From assembly GCF_017309955.1 (NCBI RefSeq), contig NZ_CP021248.1, positions 62,001 to 126,000 of the forward strand: a stretch of 64,000 nt of DNA, in the 5' to 3' direction. The position numbers and the translations under genes are program-made. The notes beneath the pieces were generated by a model, which saw only the letters and a program-made list of their open reading frames with translations, was not told the DNA's origin and searched no databases. This DNA is from Novosphingobium sp. KA1 (lineage in GTDB: Bacteria; Pseudomonadota; Alphaproteobacteria; Sphingomonadales; Sphingomonadaceae). Position 1 is the stretch's first letter, and each line of letters begins with the position of its first letter. This document shows, piece by piece, positions 55,598 through 63,995 of the stretch.

Positions 55598-57316
55598 ATG
55601 GCCGAAGGGCAGAAGATCATGACGGACGGCGGGGCGCTGGTCGCGCGCACGCTGCGGGAAGCCGGTGTCACCACGATATTTGCCCTGCATGGCGGTCATC
55701 TCGATGCCGCGTTCAAGGGTTTCCTCGACGAGGGGATCGATCTGGTCGATTCCCGTCACGAAGCCTGCTCCGGCCACGCCGCTGAAGGCTGGGCACGGGT
55801 TACCGGCGACCTGGGCGTGTGCATGATCACGGCCGGTCCCGGTTTTACCAACGCGCTGACCTGCATGGCCAATGCCCGGCTGGACGGCACGCCGGTCCTG
55901 TTCATGGCGGGCGCCCCGCCGCTGCGCGAGGAAGCGCTCAACGTCCTGCAGGGCGGTGTCGATCAGGTGGCGATGGCGACCCCGGTCGTGAAGCACGCGA
56001 TCCGCATAACCGATCCCGACCGGATTCCCGACCTGCTCGCCAATGCCATCACGATTGCCGTGAGCGGCCGTCCGGGGCCGGTCTTTGTGGAACTGCCGAT
56101 CGACGTCATGGCGCGTCCGGCCCGGCGCCCCGACCCTTTGCCGCGCCCGGTCCAGCCGATCCCGACGGCCCCGCTTGCCGACCATGTTGATGAAATGGTG
56201 GACCTGCTGAAAGCGGCCCGGCGCCCCGTCGCGATCTTCGGCAGCCTGGCCCGCTATCAGTCCTCCCCCGCGCAAGTGCGCGACTTTCTTGACAGACTGG
56301 GCATTCCCGCGGTCTTCAGCAGCCGTTCGCTCGGCCTGCTCGATCCCGGTCACCCCGGCTATGCCCATGACCCGAGCGCGATTGCCGTTGCCATCGCGCA
56401 GGAGGAAGCGCCGGACTTGATCCTGATGCTGGGCTCGCGCTTCGGCCTGTTCCTGGGCGGGCGGACCCGCACCTTCTTCCCCGAAGACGCAAGGATCGTG
56501 CAGGTTCACGCCGATGCCGCCGAGTTCGGCCGGATCCATCAGCCCGCGCTTGCCACCACGGCGAGCGTCGGCGCGACCATGGACGCGCTGGCGCGGGCCT
56601 GGGACGAGGCACCGGAACGCTTCGGCGCCTGGCGGGACACGATGCGCAAGGCGGCCTCGATCGTCGGTTCGGAGTTCTCGCCCGAGACCCGTTCCGGCAA
56701 GATCAACCCCTATTTCGCCGCCAAGGCCGCGGTTTCGGGCGCGCCGGAAGGCACCACGTTTGTCCTCGAAGGCGGCGAGGCGGGGCTTTGGGCGGGATAC
56801 CATGCCCGCGTGGCCCATCCCGGCGGGGTCCTGACGTTCGGCCAGCTTGGGGCGCTCGGCGTCGGGTTCGGGCTTGCGGTCGGCGCGGCCTATGCGCGCC
56901 CGGGCAAGCCCGTGGTGCAGATTTCCGGAGACGGCGCCCTCGGCTTCCACTTGCAGGAATTCGAGACGATGGTGCGGCAGAAGCTGCCGATCATCACCGT
57001 CGTGCTCAACAACAGCTGCTGGGGGCAATCGCTGCACGGCCAGCAGATCCTCTACGGCGAGAACTACAGCTGCATTTCCGTGCTGGGCGACATCAAGTAC
57101 CACGAGATCGCCAGGGGCTTCGGCTGCTACGCCGAGCGTGTCGACAGTCTGGACGAGATCGGCCCGGCCATCGCCCGTGCCTTCGCCTCGGGCCTGCCGG
57201 GCTGCATCGACGTGACGGTCGATGCTGACGTGGTGCTTCCCATGACCGCCGCGATGCTCGGCGAACCGGCGGACAACGAGGTCATGGTCCCCTATTACGA
57301 GAACATCCAGCTGTGA
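55598..57316 (+). CDS. ThDP-dependent lyase, benzaldehyde-lyase-like
   Basis: This 572-residue enzyme has the three-domain ThDP fold and the cofactor motif GDGALGFHLQEF to NNSCWG. Around the active site it follows benzaldehyde lyase of Pseudomonas fluorescens as I recall that sequence: LHGGH (H31, H34) for LHGAH (H26, H29), RHEA with E55 for E50, and LQGGVDQVAMA with Q118 for Q113, all at an offset of five. Benzaldehyde lyase splits benzoin-type acyloins into two aldehydes. Acetolactate synthase is less likely, given these residues and the absence of a small subunit. The operon continues with dehydrogenases that could oxidise the products. AGGG lies eight bases before the ATG. Confidence 0.8.
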   Translation: MAEGQKIMTDGGALVARTLREAGVTTIFALHGGHLDAAFKGFLDEGIDLVDSRHEACSGHAAEGWARVTGDLGVCMITAGPGFTNALTCMANARLDGTPVLFMAGAPPLREEALNVLQGGVDQVAMATPVVKHAIRITDPDRIPDLLANAITIAVSGRPGPVFVELPIDVMARPARRPDPLPRPVQPIPTAPLADHVDEMVDLLKAARRPVAIFGSLARYQSSPAQVRDFLDRLGIPAVFSSRSLGLLDPGHPGYAHDPSAIAVAIAQEEAPDLILMLGSRFGLFLGGRTRTFFPEDARIVQVHADAAEFGRIHQPALATTASVGATMDALARAWDEAPERFGAWRDTMRKAASIVGSEFSPETRSGKINPYFAAKAAVSGAPEGTTFVLEGGEAGLWAGYHARVAHPGGVLTFGQLGALGVGFGLAVGAAYARPGKPVVQISGDGALGFHLQEFETMVRQKLPIITVVLNNSCWGQSLHGQQILYGENYSCISVLGDIKYHEIARGFGCYAERVDSLDEIGPAIARAFASGLPGCIDVTVDADVVLPMTAAMLGEPADNEVMVPYYENIQL

Positions 57317-58365
57317 AGGCGGCGGTCCTTCACAAGGGCAGGATGCGTGTGGAAGAGGTGCCGGAACCCGTCCCCGCTGCGGGACAGGTTCTGGTCGCGC
57401 CGCTCGCCTGCGGGGTCTGCGGCAGCGACCTTCACGCGCGCGATCACGGCGACCACCTCTGCAACCTGCTCCACCGTGCCGGGTTCCGGGGCTTCATGGA
57501 CCCGGACCGACCCGTGGTGATGGGGCACGAGTTCTGCGCCGCCCTGCTGGAGCCGGCAGCCGGGCTTGCGGCCGGCCAGCGGGTGGTGGCGCAGCCCTTT
57601 CTCGTCGATGCCGAGGGGCTGGTGCTGATCGGCTATTCGAACCGCTACAACGGTGCATTTGCGGAACGGATGCTGCTGCAAGGCGATGCGCTGCATGCGG
57701 TGCCGGACCATGTGCCCACCGACGTCGCCGCCATGACCGAGCCGCTTGCCGTCGCGGTCCATGCGGTCAACCAGTCGGGCGCGGACACGGACTGTGCCTT
57801 TGCGGTCTATGGCTGCGGGCCGGTGGGGCTCTTCATCATCGCCCGGCTCAAGGCGCTGGGGCTGGGGCCGGTGCTGGCCATCGATCCCGTCCCGGCGCGC
57901 CGGGCCATGGCGGAAAGGATGGGGGCGGACGCCGTGATCGCCCCCGACGGCGCGGCCAGCACGGCGTGGTGGCGCGGGCATGACCTTCACATCGGCCTGT
58001 CCGACACGATGGCGGCGGTGCATGGCACGCATAGACGCGCGGTGCTGTTCGAATGCGTGGGCAAGCCCGGCATGCTTGCGGCCATCGCCGAAGCCGCGCC
58101 GGTCGCAGCAACGATCGTCGTGGCCGGGGTCTGCATGGAAACCGATGGAATCGAACCGGCCTTGCTGATCCAGAAGTCGCTCCAGCTGCGGTTCGTCTTT
58201 GCCTATTGCGCGCAGGAATTCGCCGAGGCTTTCGCGATGATCTGCGCCCGCCCCGAAGCGCTGGCGCCGATGCTGACCGGCGAGACGACGCTGACACACG
58301 TCGACCGGGCCTTCGCCGCGCTGACAACGGGCGGGGAACAGATCAAGATGATGGTAAAGGCATAA
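57313..58365 (+). CDS. Zinc-type alcohol dehydrogenase lacking the structural zinc loop
   Basis: This 350-residue MDR enzyme has catalytic zinc ligands in ACGVCGSD (C36) and MGHEF (H and E near 72-73), and a Rossmann motif YGCGPVGLF near 160. The four-cysteine structural-zinc loop expected near residues 95-110 is absent; that region reads PFLVDAEGLVLIGYS. The first part resembles sorbitol or 2,3-butanediol dehydrogenases, which act on vicinal diols. It starts at GTG 57313, overlapping the lyase stop by four bases (GTGA), so it is tightly coupled. I infer oxidation of a diol or reduction of an acyloin related to the lyase substrate. Confidence 0.82.
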   Translation: MKAAVLHKGRMRVEEVPEPVPAAGQVLVAPLACGVCGSDLHARDHGDHLCNLLHRAGFRGFMDPDRPVVMGHEFCAALLEPAAGLAAGQRVVAQPFLVDAEGLVLIGYSNRYNGAFAERMLLQGDALHAVPDHVPTDVAAMTEPLAVAVHAVNQSGADTDCAFAVYGCGPVGLFIIARLKALGLGPVLAIDPVPARRAMAERMGADAVIAPDGAASTAWWRGHDLHIGLSDTMAAVHGTHRRAVLFECVGKPGMLAAIAEAAPVAATIVVAGVCMETDGIEPALLIQKSLQLRFVFAYCAQEFAEAFAMICARPEALAPMLTGETTLTHVDRAFAALTTGGEQIKMMVKA

Positions 58366-58377
58366 CAGGAGAGAGCC

Positions 58378-59805
58378 ATGCGCGAGGCGCTGACATTCTA
58401 TATCGACGGCCGCTGGGTCGCCCCTTCGACGTCCGCCGTGATCGACGTGATCAACCCGGCCGATGCCGGGGTTGCAGGTACAGTGGCGCTGGGCGGCGAG
58501 GCCGACGTGAACGCCGCGGTCGCCGCTGCGCGGCACGCCTTCGACAGCTATTCCCGCAGCAGCGTCAAGGATCGCGCCGACCTGCTGGATGCGATCATCG
58601 CCGTCTACCAGAAGCGGGCCGACGATCTTGCGGCGGCCGTGACCGCCGAAATGGGCGCGCCGGCCTGGCTGGCCAGCGCTGCGCAAGTGCCCATCGGCAT
58701 CGGTCATCTCCAGGTCGCCCGGCAATTGCTGGGTAGCTACAGGTTCAGCGAGCAGACCGGCACCACGCGCCTCGTCAGGGAGCCGGTCGGCGTCTGCGGC
58801 TTCATCACGCCGTGGAACTGGCCGCTCAACCAGATCGCCTGCAAGGTCGCCCCGGCCATCGCGGTGGGCTGCACGATGGTTCTGAAGCCCTCCGAAGTCG
58901 CGCCTTTTTCCGGTCAGATCTTTGCCGAGATCATGGCGGAGGCGGGGGTGCCGGCCGGGGTCTTCAATCTCGTTCACGGTGACGGGCCGGGCGTGGGGGC
59001 GGCGCTTTCGGCCCATCCCGATGTCGACATGATGTCCTTCACCGGATCGACCCGCGCCGGGGTGGAGGTTGCCCGCGCCGCTGCCGCCACGGTGAAGCGC
59101 GTCCATCAGGAACTGGGCGGCAAGTCCGCGAACATCGTGCTGCCGTCCGCCGATCTGAAGGCGGCGGTTTCCGGCGGGGTCGCGGCGATGATGGTCAATT
59201 CCGGCCAGTCCTGCAATGCGCCCTCGCGCATGCTGGTCCCGCACGCGCGCATGGCCGAGGCCAAGGCCATCGCCGCCGAGGCGCTGGCCGAACAGACGGT
59301 CGGGCGGCCGGAAAGCAATGCCAGGCTGGGCCCGGTGGTCAGCGAAGTGCAATGGAACAAGATCCAGCGGCTGATCGAGGCGGGCATTGCCGAAGGCGCT
59401 TCGCTTGTCGGCGGCGGTCCCGGCAAGCCCGACCAACTGGAGGACGGCTACTATGTGAAACCCACGGTGTTTGCCGATGTCACCAACGACATGACGATCG
59501 CCCGCGAGGAGATTTTCGGTCCCGTCCTGGCCATCCTCGGTTACGAGGACGAGGAGCAGGCGATCGCCATCGCCAACGATACGCCTTACGGGCTTGCCGC
59601 CTATGTGCAGGGCGCCGGTCCCGAAGCCGAAGCCGTGGCGGGCCGAATGCGCGCCGGGCAGGTCTATCTCAATTACCCCGAACTCGATCTGACCGCACCG
59701 TTCGGCGGCTACAAGCAATCGGGCAACGGCCGCGAATGGGGTGCCCATGCCTTCGGAGACTTCCTGGAGGTAAAGGCGGTGATGGGTGCGGCGGCACAGG
59801 GCTGA
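58378..59805 (+). CDS. NAD(P)-dependent aldehyde dehydrogenase
   Basis: This 475-residue enzyme has the general base in ELGGKSAN (Glu near 245) and the nucleophile in SGQSCNAPSR (Cys near 279). GFITPWNWPLNQIACKVAPAIA (key words: TPWNWP) and EEIFGPVLAI are also present. It oxidises an aldehyde to the acid. AGGAGAG lies before ATG 58378, 12 bases after the dehydrogenase stop. Following a benzaldehyde-lyase-like enzyme, its natural substrate is probably the released aldehyde, benzaldehyde or a substituted form, giving benzoate for the ben operon. Substrate is inferred. Confidence 0.92.
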   Translation: MREALTFYIDGRWVAPSTSAVIDVINPADAGVAGTVALGGEADVNAAVAAARHAFDSYSRSSVKDRADLLDAIIAVYQKRADDLAAAVTAEMGAPAWLASAAQVPIGIGHLQVARQLLGSYRFSEQTGTTRLVREPVGVCGFITPWNWPLNQIACKVAPAIAVGCTMVLKPSEVAPFSGQIFAEIMAEAGVPAGVFNLVHGDGPGVGAALSAHPDVDMMSFTGSTRAGVEVARAAAATVKRVHQELGGKSANIVLPSADLKAAVSGGVAAMMVNSGQSCNAPSRMLVPHARMAEAKAIAAEALAEQTVGRPESNARLGPVVSEVQWNKIQRLIEAGIAEGASLVGGGPGKPDQLEDGYYVKPTVFADVTNDMTIAREEIFGPVLAILGYEDEEQAIAIANDTPYGLAAYVQGAGPEAEAVAGRMRAGQVYLNYPELDLTAPFGGYKQSGNGREWGAHAFGDFLEVKAVMGAAAQG

Positions 59806-59812
59806 CGGACGG

Positions 59813-61300
59813 ATGAAGGCTTCCCTGCTCGACCTCCTGGCGGACGCGCTCGCGCTGGACGCGGACGCCCCCGCGATCTTCCATCGCGGGCAAAGCCGCA
59901 GCTTTCGCTGGCTGGAGGGCCAGAGCGACGGTTTTGCCGCCGCGCTGGCCGAGGCCGGGATCGCCCCGGGCGAGCGGATGCTGCTGTGCCTCCAGAACGT
60001 GCCCGAATTCCTCGTGGCCTTGCTGGGGGCGGCCAAGGCCGGCGTGGTCACGGTGCCGATCAACCCGATGTACCGGGCGGCGGAAGTGGAGCGCGTGGCG
60101 GCCGACTGCACGCCGCGCGCCGTGGTCTGCGAGCTTGCTCATGCACGGGATGTGCTGGGCGATGCTCTGCCGGGCCTGTTGCGCTTCACGGTGGGGGAGG
60201 GGGGGACTTTTCCGCAATCGGCAGAGGCGCAACCGTTCGCCGCGCGCCCGCGCGATCCGCTCATGCTGGTCTATACCTCCGGCACCACCGGCCAGCCCAA
60301 GGGAGCGGTGATCCGCCACGCCAATCTGCTGGCAGGTGCGCGGTTCTACCGCACGGCGGCACGTCTCCAGCCCGGTGAGCCGATCCTTGCCGCTGCGCCG
60401 CTGTTCCATGTGACCGGGCTTAGCGGCCATATCGGCGCGGCTCTGGCGGCCCGCGCGCCGCTGATCCTGACGTATCGCTTTCAGGCCGAAGCGGTGCTGG
60501 AGGCGATCGAGCGGCACCGGCCGGTCTTCACGGTCGCGGCGATGACGGCGCTTGTGGCGCTGATCGAGGCGCCTGCTTTTGCGCCGGAACGGGTCGCCAG
60601 CCTGCGGACGGTCTTCTCGGGCGGAGCGCCCGTGGCGCCGGCCCTGCGGGACCGGTTCCGGGAGGCGACAGGCGTAACCCTTCGCAATGTCTATGGTCTT
60701 ACCGAGACGGTGGCGCCCGTCATCGCCTGCCCGCGGGAGCCGGAGGCGCCCGTCGACCCTGCCAGTGGCGCGCTGTCCACCGGCAAGGCGGTGCCGGGCA
60801 CCAGGGTGCTCCTTCTCGGCGAACAGGGCGAGACCTGCCTGCCGGGCGAAGCCGGAGAGATCGTGGTGGCCGGTCCCAGTGTCGTTGAGGAATACTGGCA
60901 GGCACGAGAGGCGACCGACGAGGCCATGCGTGTCGAAGGCTTCCGCACCGGGGACATCGGCGTGATGGACGATCAGGGCTGGATCTATCTGATCGATCGC
61001 AAGAAGGACATGATCGTCGCGTCCGGCTTCAAGGTCTGGCCGCGCGAGGTGGAGGATGTCCTCTATGCCCATCCCGCGATCCGGGAAGCCGCCGTGGTCG
61101 GGGCTCCGGACGCCTATCGCGGCGAGACGGTGAAAGCGGTCATCAGCCTGCGCAAGGGCGCCTCGCTGGACGAGCAGGAGCTCATCGCCTTTTGCCGCAC
61201 GCATCTGGCCGCCTACAAGGTGCCGCGCATCATCGCCATGCTCGATGATTTGCCCAAGACGCCGACCGGCAAGATCCTGCGGCGTGCGCTGCGTGGCTAG
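59813..61300 (+). CDS. AMP-forming acyl-CoA ligase
   Basis: This 495-residue ligase has the P-loop YTSGTTGQPKG (about 153-163), VYGLTET, the FRTGDIG hinge and the C-terminal lysine motif PKTPTGKILRR. It activates a carboxylic acid to its CoA thioester. The fatty-acid and aryl-acid ligases of this family cannot be separated by eye. ATG 59813 starts eight bases after the aldehyde dehydrogenase stop; an in-frame ATG at 59786 lies inside that gene. Its stop codon TAG is part of a CTAG target duplication left by a MITE inserted immediately downstream. Confidence 0.9.
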   Translation: MKASLLDLLADALALDADAPAIFHRGQSRSFRWLEGQSDGFAAALAEAGIAPGERMLLCLQNVPEFLVALLGAAKAGVVTVPINPMYRAAEVERVAADCTPRAVVCELAHARDVLGDALPGLLRFTVGEGGTFPQSAEAQPFAARPRDPLMLVYTSGTTGQPKGAVIRHANLLAGARFYRTAARLQPGEPILAAAPLFHVTGLSGHIGAALAARAPLILTYRFQAEAVLEAIERHRPVFTVAAMTALVALIEAPAFAPERVASLRTVFSGGAPVAPALRDRFREATGVTLRNVYGLTETVAPVIACPREPEAPVDPASGALSTGKAVPGTRVLLLGEQGETCLPGEAGEIVVAGPSVVEEYWQAREATDEAMRVEGFRTGDIGVMDDQGWIYLIDRKKDMIVASGFKVWPREVEDVLYAHPAIREAAVVGAPDAYRGETVKAVISLRKGASLDEQELIAFCRTHLAAYKVPRIIAMLDDLPKTPTGKILRRALRG

Positions 61301-61562
61301 GTCGTAAACTCATAAACGGCGCCATCGAGGTTTGAGGCAAAATGGCTCAGCGGCAGGAGGGAAGGCGCTGGAATATGTCGATATTTCAAGACTTCCCGAC
61401 GCAGCGCTGGGCCATTTTGGTCAAACCCCGAAGGGGCGCCCAAATGGCTTCCATCTCGAACCGAAGCTGCTTTGGACGGGCAACCAGCCCGCCCGGCGGC
61501 AACTTCGGCCCGAGCTGTTCGCCATTTGGGCGCCTCGATGGTGCCGTTTATGAGTTTACGAC
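61301..61562. mobile_element. 262-bp MITE with 30-bp terminal inverted repeats and CTAG target duplication
   Basis: The first 30 bases (61301-61330, starting GTCGTAAACTCATAAACGGC) are the reverse complement of the last 30 (61533-61562) with one mismatch. CTAG lies directly outside both ends (61297-61300 and 61563-61566). Inside are two more inverted repeats, one near 61328-61352 with 61406-61430 and one at 61437-61450 with 61519-61532 carrying GGCGCCCAAATGGC and its complement. Short frames inside it are artefacts of this symmetry. No transposase is present, so movement would need one in trans. Confidence 0.88.
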
Positions 61563-61567
61563 CTAGA

Positions 61568-61647
61568 GCGTTTTCAGGGTCATCAGGTGATTTCACCTGA
61601 TGACCCTGAAAACGCGTCAAACCAAAATCTTAGAGCAGTTGATCCGA
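61568..61647. repeat. Intergenic palindromic repeat element, copy 2
   Basis: A 23-bp perfect stem (61568-61590 with 61593-61615, 2-base loop) is followed by the linker shared with copy 1 and the GAGCAGTTGATCCGA arm. The second stem's other arm is missing here, replaced by the end of the next gene. Without the MITE, this copy would abut the ligase stop codon exactly as copy 1 abuts its gene. Confidence 0.85.
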
Positions 61648-61658
61648 GGCGGCCGCGT

Positions 61659-62762
61659 TCAGGGGATCAGGACGGCCTTGATGCATTCGCCCCGCAATTG
61701 CGCCGCGACGGCCTCGTTGATGCGATCCAGCGGGAACGTCCGGATCAGCCTGTCGAACGGGAAGCGGCCCGCCCGGTAGAGTTCGACCAGGTGCGGGATG
61801 AAGGTGTCGAGATCGCTGTCTCCCTCGACGATGCCGTGGATGCGGTGGCCGTACGTGATGAGCGCGGCAAGGTTGATCGACAGGCTGCTGTCGGGGCGGG
61901 GCGGCACGCCGACCAGCCCGAGCAGGCCGTGGCTGGAAAGCGCGCCGAGGGCTGTCTCCACGACCGTTTCCCGGCCGCTGGTTTCGAAGGCGAATTCCAC
62001 CCCGTCCGGCAGGATGGCGCGAATGGCTGCCCCTGCCTCGCCCGCCCGGGGATCGATGACGTGGGTGGCGCCCAGCGATAGTGCCATGTCGCGGCGCGCG
62101 GCAAAGGGTTCGACCAGAATGATCGTCGCGCATCCCTGCACCACCGCGCCCATCACGGCGGCAAGGCCGACCGGGCCGCCGCCGAAGATCGCGATCGTCG
62201 AGCCGGGGGGACAGGCCAGCGAACGCATGACGCCGCCCGCGCCGGTCTGGAAACCGCAGCCCAGCGGCCCGAGCAACTCCAGGGGGACATCGTCCGCCGC
62301 GATCCGCACGAGGTTGCGCTCGTGGGTCAGGGCATGGGCGGCGAAGGACGACTGGCCGAAGAAATTCGCCGAGACCGGGGCGCCGGCGATGCTGACGGGC
62401 GTGCTGCCATCCGCGCGTGCACCGGCGTAGTTCAGTACGGGAAACGCGCGGCAGTAGGAGGGCAGATGCTCCGCGCAGCGGGGGCAATCGCCGCAGCTGG
62501 AGAAGCCCAGTACGACCCGGTCTCCCACCGCCACTTTGGTGACCCCCGCGCCGACCGCCTCGACCACGCCCGCCCCTTCGTGGCCCAGCACCGCGGGAAG
62601 CGGGATCGGGATGAACTGGTCGCGGGCGATCAGGTCGGTATGGCACAGGCCGACACCGGCGATGCGCACGCGCACTTCGCCCGCGCTGGGGGCGGCCAGC
62701 TCGATGGTTTCAAGGGTGAAGTCGCCGTGTGCCTCACGGGCGATGGCTGCGCGTGTCTCCAT
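61659..62762 (-). CDS. Aryl/benzyl-alcohol dehydrogenase-like zinc MDR
   Basis: This 367-residue zinc dehydrogenase has catalytic ligands C40-H41 (GLCHTD) and H61-E62 (GHEGAG), a complete structural-zinc set (C90, C93, C96, C104) and PLGCGFQTGAGGV, which contains the third catalytic cysteine. The LGCGFQTGAG segment is shared by benzyl-alcohol dehydrogenase (XylB) and aryl-alcohol enzymes. It would convert a benzylic alcohol and its aldehyde. GGAG lies nine bases before the ATG. It is third in a minus-strand group after GFA and SDR genes and convergent with the lyase operon. Confidence 0.86.
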   Translation of the reverse strand: METRAAIAREAHGDFTLETIELAAPSAGEVRVRIAGVGLCHTDLIARDQFIPIPLPAVLGHEGAGVVEAVGAGVTKVAVGDRVVLGFSSCGDCPRCAEHLPSYCRAFPVLNYAGARADGSTPVSIAGAPVSANFFGQSSFAAHALTHERNLVRIAADDVPLELLGPLGCGFQTGAGGVMRSLACPPGSTIAIFGGGPVGLAAVMGAVVQGCATIILVEPFAARRDMALSLGATHVIDPRAGEAGAAIRAILPDGVEFAFETSGRETVVETALGALSSHGLLGLVGVPPRPDSSLSINLAALITYGHRIHGIVEGDSDLDTFIPHLVELYRAGRFPFDRLIRTFPLDRINEAVAAQLRGECIKAVLIP

Positions 62763-62775
62763 GATCCGATGCTCC

Positions 62776-63576
62776 TCAGGCGGCGGTGTAGCCGCCGTCG
62801 GCCACGAATTCGGCGCCTGTCACGAAGGCGGCGGCATCGCTGGCGAGGAACGCGATCATCGGTGCGATGTCGCCCGCCGCGCCGAGGCGCTGCATCGGGA
62901 TCAGCGCGGCCCAGGCCGCGAGCGCCGCTTCCGGCGGGATCGCATGGCCCTCGGCATCGCGCGGCGGGTCCCAGTCGGAGCCGAGATTGGTCTGGACCGG
63001 GCCGGGCAGGACACAGTTCACGCGAATGCCGCTGGCCGCCCATTCGTAGGCGACCGCCCTGCTGAGCGCCCGGACCGCGCCCTTGGTGGCGCTGTAGGCG
63101 GCGAACTGCGCGCCCGCGACCTTGCCGTAGATCGAGGCGACATTGACGATCGAGGCGCCGCCCGCGCCTTTGGCGATGGCCGCTTTCATCAGCGGTTCGG
63201 CGGTCTGCATGCCGATATAGACGCTTTCCACGTTGATGCGGTTCTGGCGGCGCAGCATCTCTACCGGGGCCTCGGAGAACGGCCGCGACATCATGATGCC
63301 CGCATTGTTCACCAGCACGTCGAGCCGGCCGAACCGCTCGGCTACCACTTGCGCGCAGGCGGCCCAGGCGGCTTCCTGGCTGACTTCGTGCGCCAATGCC
63401 AGTGCGTCGCCGCCGCAGGCTTGCGCGGTTGCGCGCGCACCGACGATGTCGAGATCGCTGGCGATCACCGTCGCGCCGTGGCGGGCCAGCGTCAGCGCGG
63501 TTTCGCGCCCGATCCCGGAGGCCGCGCCGGTTACCCAGGCAATCTTGCCGGCAAGGTCGAGGGGCGGTGTCGGCAT
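62776..63576 (-). CDS. Short-chain dehydrogenase/reductase
   Basis: This 266-residue SDR has TGAASGIGRE (about 15-24), DLDIVG, NNAGIM and the catalytic Tyr-x3-Lys in AAYSATKGA. ATG 63576 has GGAG seven bases upstream; the in-frame ATG at 63582 overlaps the GFA stop (ATGA) but sits too close to that site. It lies 13 bases before the aryl-alcohol dehydrogenase gene. Substrate unknown; an aromatic or cyclic alcohol is plausible from context. Confidence 0.87.
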   Translation of the reverse strand: MPTPPLDLAGKIAWVTGAASGIGRETALTLARHGATVIASDLDIVGARATAQACGGDALALAHEVSQEAAWAACAQVVAERFGRLDVLVNNAGIMMSRPFSEAPVEMLRRQNRINVESVYIGMQTAEPLMKAAIAKGAGGASIVNVASIYGKVAGAQFAAYSATKGAVRALSRAVAYEWAASGIRVNCVLPGPVQTNLGSDWDPPRDAEGHAIPPEAALAAWAALIPMQRLGAAGDIAPMIAFLASDAAAFVTGAEFVADGGYTAA

Positions 63577-63578
63577 GG

Positions 63579-63995
63579 TCATTCTCCGATGTTCGAACGG
63601 GCGTGGCGTTCGCGTGCCACGGCAGGAATCCAGGGCAGGCTGCTGTCGCAATAGGCCTCGAGACTGGGCGTCCAGCGGCCGGGATCGTCGAGGCTGCCGC
63701 CCTTGATGAGCGTCAGGCCGGGGATCGCCTCGGCAATCGAGACGATCGGCGATCCGCAGTCGGCGCAGAAGTGGCGCCGGACGGCCTGCCCGCTCTCGCC
63801 CCTGTCGGTAAAGACACGGGTCTCGCCCTGCTGGCTGTAGGCGGCATCGCCCACGGCCAGCACCAGCGAGAAGGCGCTGCCCGACTGGCGCTGGCAATGG
63901 CGGCAGTGGCACAGCGCGACCATGAGCGGATCGCCCTCGAAGGCATAGCGGACCTTGCCGCAGAGGCACGATCCCGTGTGCGTCGTCCCGGTCAC
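63579..63995 (-). CDS. GFA-family (Mss4-like) zinc protein
   Basis: This 138-residue protein has the zinc cysteines of the Gfa family: SCLCGKVRY, CHCRHCQRQSG and FCADCGSPIV. The name comes from glutathione-dependent formaldehyde-activating enzyme, but most members have no proven activity. The start GTG lies five bases from the window edge, so an upstream start cannot be excluded. Its stop is just before the SDR start, suggesting one transcription unit with the SDR and aryl-alcohol dehydrogenase. Confidence 0.82.
   Translation of the reverse strand: MTGTTHTGSCLCGKVRYAFEGDPLMVALCHCRHCQRQSGSAFSLVLAVGDAAYSQQGETRVFTDRGESGQAVRRHFCADCGSPIVSIAEAIPGLTLIKGGSLDDPGRWTPSLEAYCDSSLPWIPAVARERHARSNIGE

Noticed and set aside
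55598..57316. Acetolactate synthase large subunit
   Set aside because: Active-site residues and the LHGGH/LQGGVDQVAMA segments fit benzaldehyde lyase better, and there is no regulatory small subunit or branched-chain amino-acid gene nearby.
61332..61566. Short open frames of 73-74 codons after the acyl-CoA ligase gene
   Set aside because: They lie wholly inside the MITE and reflect its inverted-repeat structure.
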